DNA from: an uncultured Flavobacteriales bacterium
GTDB lineage: Bacteria > Bacteroidota > Bacteroidia > Flavobacteriales > Crocinitomicaceae
Direction: 5' to 3'
Length of the DNA: 7,171 nucleotides
NCBI GenBank assembly: GCA_946479125.1
Contig: CAMLET010000159.1
Coordinates: 1-7,171, forward strand
Shown piece after piece: positions 6,135-7,171 of this stretch; the stretch's first letter is position 1; each line of letters begins with the position of its first letter. The position numbers were made by a program, and so were the translations under genes. The notes under the pieces are model-generated. The model saw only the letters and a program-made list of their open reading frames with translations, had not been told where the DNA came from and did no database searches.

Positions 6135-6150
6135 CATTCTCAATTCTAAC

Positions 6151-6158
6151 TATCTTTG
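6151..6158 (+). promoter_or_regulatory. Bacteroidota -7 promoter element (TATCTTTG) for rsgA
   Basis: TATCTTTG fits TAnnTTTG exactly and is followed by CGCTG and then the rsgA ATG at 6164. Transcription should begin at or within a few bases of the start codon, implying a leaderless mRNA. The string CTTTGCGCT is shared with the truA promoter at 953-961. The -33 region is occupied by the inverted-repeat arm and has no clear TTG. Confidence 0.6.
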
Positions 6159-6163
6159 CGCTG

Positions 6164-7123
6164 ATGTCTGAAACAACAGGAAAAGTTCTTAAGTCGACTG
6201 GAAAATGGTACCAGGTAATGCTCCCGGATGGAACAATTGTTTCTTGTAGGGTGCGCGGTAAAATGAAATTGGAAGATTTAAAAACGACCAATCCGATTGC
6301 AGTGGGCGATACCGTTGTTTTGGGTGATGGCGAGGATGAAGAGGGGAAGCGCGTGATTGTTGACTACCACATTCGTGAGAATTGCTTGGTTCGAAAAAGT
6401 ACAAACCTCAGTAAACAAAAGCACATTCTGGCTTCTAATATTGACAGAGCTTATCTGGTTGCTACGATTAAATATCCTGAAACGCATACCGTTTTTATCG
6501 ACCGTTTTTTGGTTGCAGCAGAGTCTTATCGAATTCCGGTTACCATTTTATTCAATAAGATTGATTTACTAAATGATGACGAGCGTTTTGATTTGGATGC
6601 CGTGATGGATTTGTATCGAACGGTTGGTTATAACTCTGAAGCTATTTCGGTTGAAAAGAATATAAATGTCGATTTTCTGAAAGAGGAGATCAAAGGCAAG
6701 CAAGTAATGATTGCCGGACATTCCGGAACCGGTAAAAGTTCATTGGTAAATTTACTGGATCCAAGTCTGGACTTGCGAATCGGAGAAATTTCTTCAGCAC
6801 ATCATCAAGGTCAACACACGACAACTTTTGCGGAAATGCATCCCCTGCAAACCGGAGGATTCATCATTGATACTCCCGGAATTCGAGCTTTTGGAATTGT
6901 AGATCTGGAAAAAGAAGTGATCTCACATTATTTCCCGGAAATGCGTGCAGTGATTGGTCAATGCAAGTTTCACAATTGTCAGCACATTAACGAACCACAT
7001 TGCAAAGTAAAAGCAATGGTAGAAAGCGGCGAGATCTACGAAAGTCGTTACTGGACTTATCTACAACTCATGCGCGGTGATGAAGAAGATGTGCATCGCA
7101 GAAATAAGCGCGAACTGTTTTAA
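6164..7123 (+). CDS. rsgA: Ribosome small subunit-dependent GTPase A (RsgA/YjeQ)
   Basis: RsgA is a circularly permuted GTPase that checks late maturation of the 30S ribosomal subunit near the decoding centre and helps release assembly factors. The 319-residue product shows the whole architecture. An N-terminal OB-fold covers about residues 1-75 (GKVLKSTGKWYQVML, CRVRGK). The G motifs come in permuted order: G4 NKID at 131-134, G1 GHSGTGKS at 185-192, G2 threonines at 219-221 in the QHTTT switch, and G3 DTPG at 236-239. The C-terminal zinc site is C267-x4-C-x-H-x5-C, using Cys267, Cys272, His274 and Cys280. The start at 6164 gives the standard N-terminus and directly follows a -7 promoter element; no Shine-Dalgarno is possible in the five intervening bases. 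The stop overlaps by four bases the end of a convergent gene entering from the right. Confidence 0.97.
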   Translation: MSETTGKVLKSTGKWYQVMLPDGTIVSCRVRGKMKLEDLKTTNPIAVGDTVVLGDGEDEEGKRVIVDYHIRENCLVRKSTNLSKQKHILASNIDRAYLVATIKYPETHTVFIDRFLVAAESYRIPVTILFNKIDLLNDDERFDLDAVMDLYRTVGYNSEAISVEKNINVDFLKEEIKGKQVMIAGHSGTGKSSLVNLLDPSLDLRIGEISSAHHQGQHTTTFAEMHPLQTGGFIIDTPGIRAFGIVDLEKEVISHYFPEMRAVIGQCKFHNCQHINEPHCKVKAMVESGEIYESRYWTYLQLMRGDEEDVHRRNKRELF

Positions 7124-7171
7124 TCTTTCAGGAATATCTTGGTTTGCTGTCCGTTTTTGGTTGTAAGTGTA
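7120..7171 (-). CDS. 3' end of a gene; probable type IX secretion sorting-domain tail (partial)
   Basis: On the minus strand the last codons read TLTTKNGQQTKIFLKD and then TAA. This resembles the final beta strands of the type A C-terminal sorting domain of type IX secretion cargo, which usually ends in a pattern such as (V/L)xTxxGxxTxKxx(V/I)K. The rest of the gene lies outside the window. Its stop codon shares TTAA with the rsgA stop, the same arrangement as the convergent pair at 3855-3858, which supports this frame over the other open minus-strand frame here. With only 16 codons visible the identification is tentative. Confidence 0.5.
   Translation of the reverse strand, partial: TLTTKNGQQTKIFLKD

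Noticed and set aside
1..7171. Defence system, prophage, integrative element or CRISPR array
   Set aside because: I looked on both strands and found no recombinase, nuclease, repeat-spacer pattern, tRNA attachment site or compositional break. The gene set is ordinary chromosomal.

Overview
This window looks like a stretch of chromosome from a member of the Bacteroidota, most likely Flavobacteriales. Three lines of evidence support this. There is a GldA-type gliding-motility ATPase. Several genes carry the Bacteroidota -7 promoter element TAnnTTTG and lack usable Shine-Dalgarno sequences. A probable type IX secretion C-terminal tail sits at the right edge. The DNA is AT-rich and densely coding. 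I see no phage, transposase, CRISPR array, rRNA or tRNA.

Layout from left to right. Positions 1-163 are AT-rich non-coding DNA with no strong signal. A secreted protein of unknown function follows (164-952); it is built from two copies of a ~100-residue module in an exact 130-residue register. truA (962-1714) follows after 9 bases, and its -7 element uses the stop codon of the preceding gene. truA and tyrS (1785-3065, minus) converge on a 70-base gap that holds a GC-rich hairpin terminator and a separate palindrome; the outer edge of the palindrome supplies the tyrS stop codon. tyrS is divergent from a YhhQ/Vut_1-family queuosine-precursor transporter gene (3169-3858, plus) across about 100 bases of promoter DNA. 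The transporter gene converges on a secreted protein of unknown function (3855-4763, minus), and their stop codons overlap in TTAA. That gene lies downstream of a small one-helix membrane protein (4801-5040) and gldA (5049-5951), all on the minus strand and possibly one transcription unit. A 212-base intergenic region with A/T-rich inverted repeats separates gldA from the divergent rsgA (6164-7123, plus). rsgA again overlaps, through TTAA, the end of a minus-strand gene that enters from the right.

Functionally the window mixes translation genes (TruA tRNA pseudouridylation, TyrRS, a queuosine-precursor transporter, the ribosome-assembly GTPase RsgA) with cell-envelope genes (GldA, two exported unknowns, a small membrane protein and a probable T9SS cargo). 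I found no convincing new multi-gene system. The most useful leads are the duplicated-module secreted protein, the promoters fused to start codons (probable leaderless mRNAs), the palindromic element at the end of tyrS, and the uncharacterised gldA-linked small membrane protein and exported protein.
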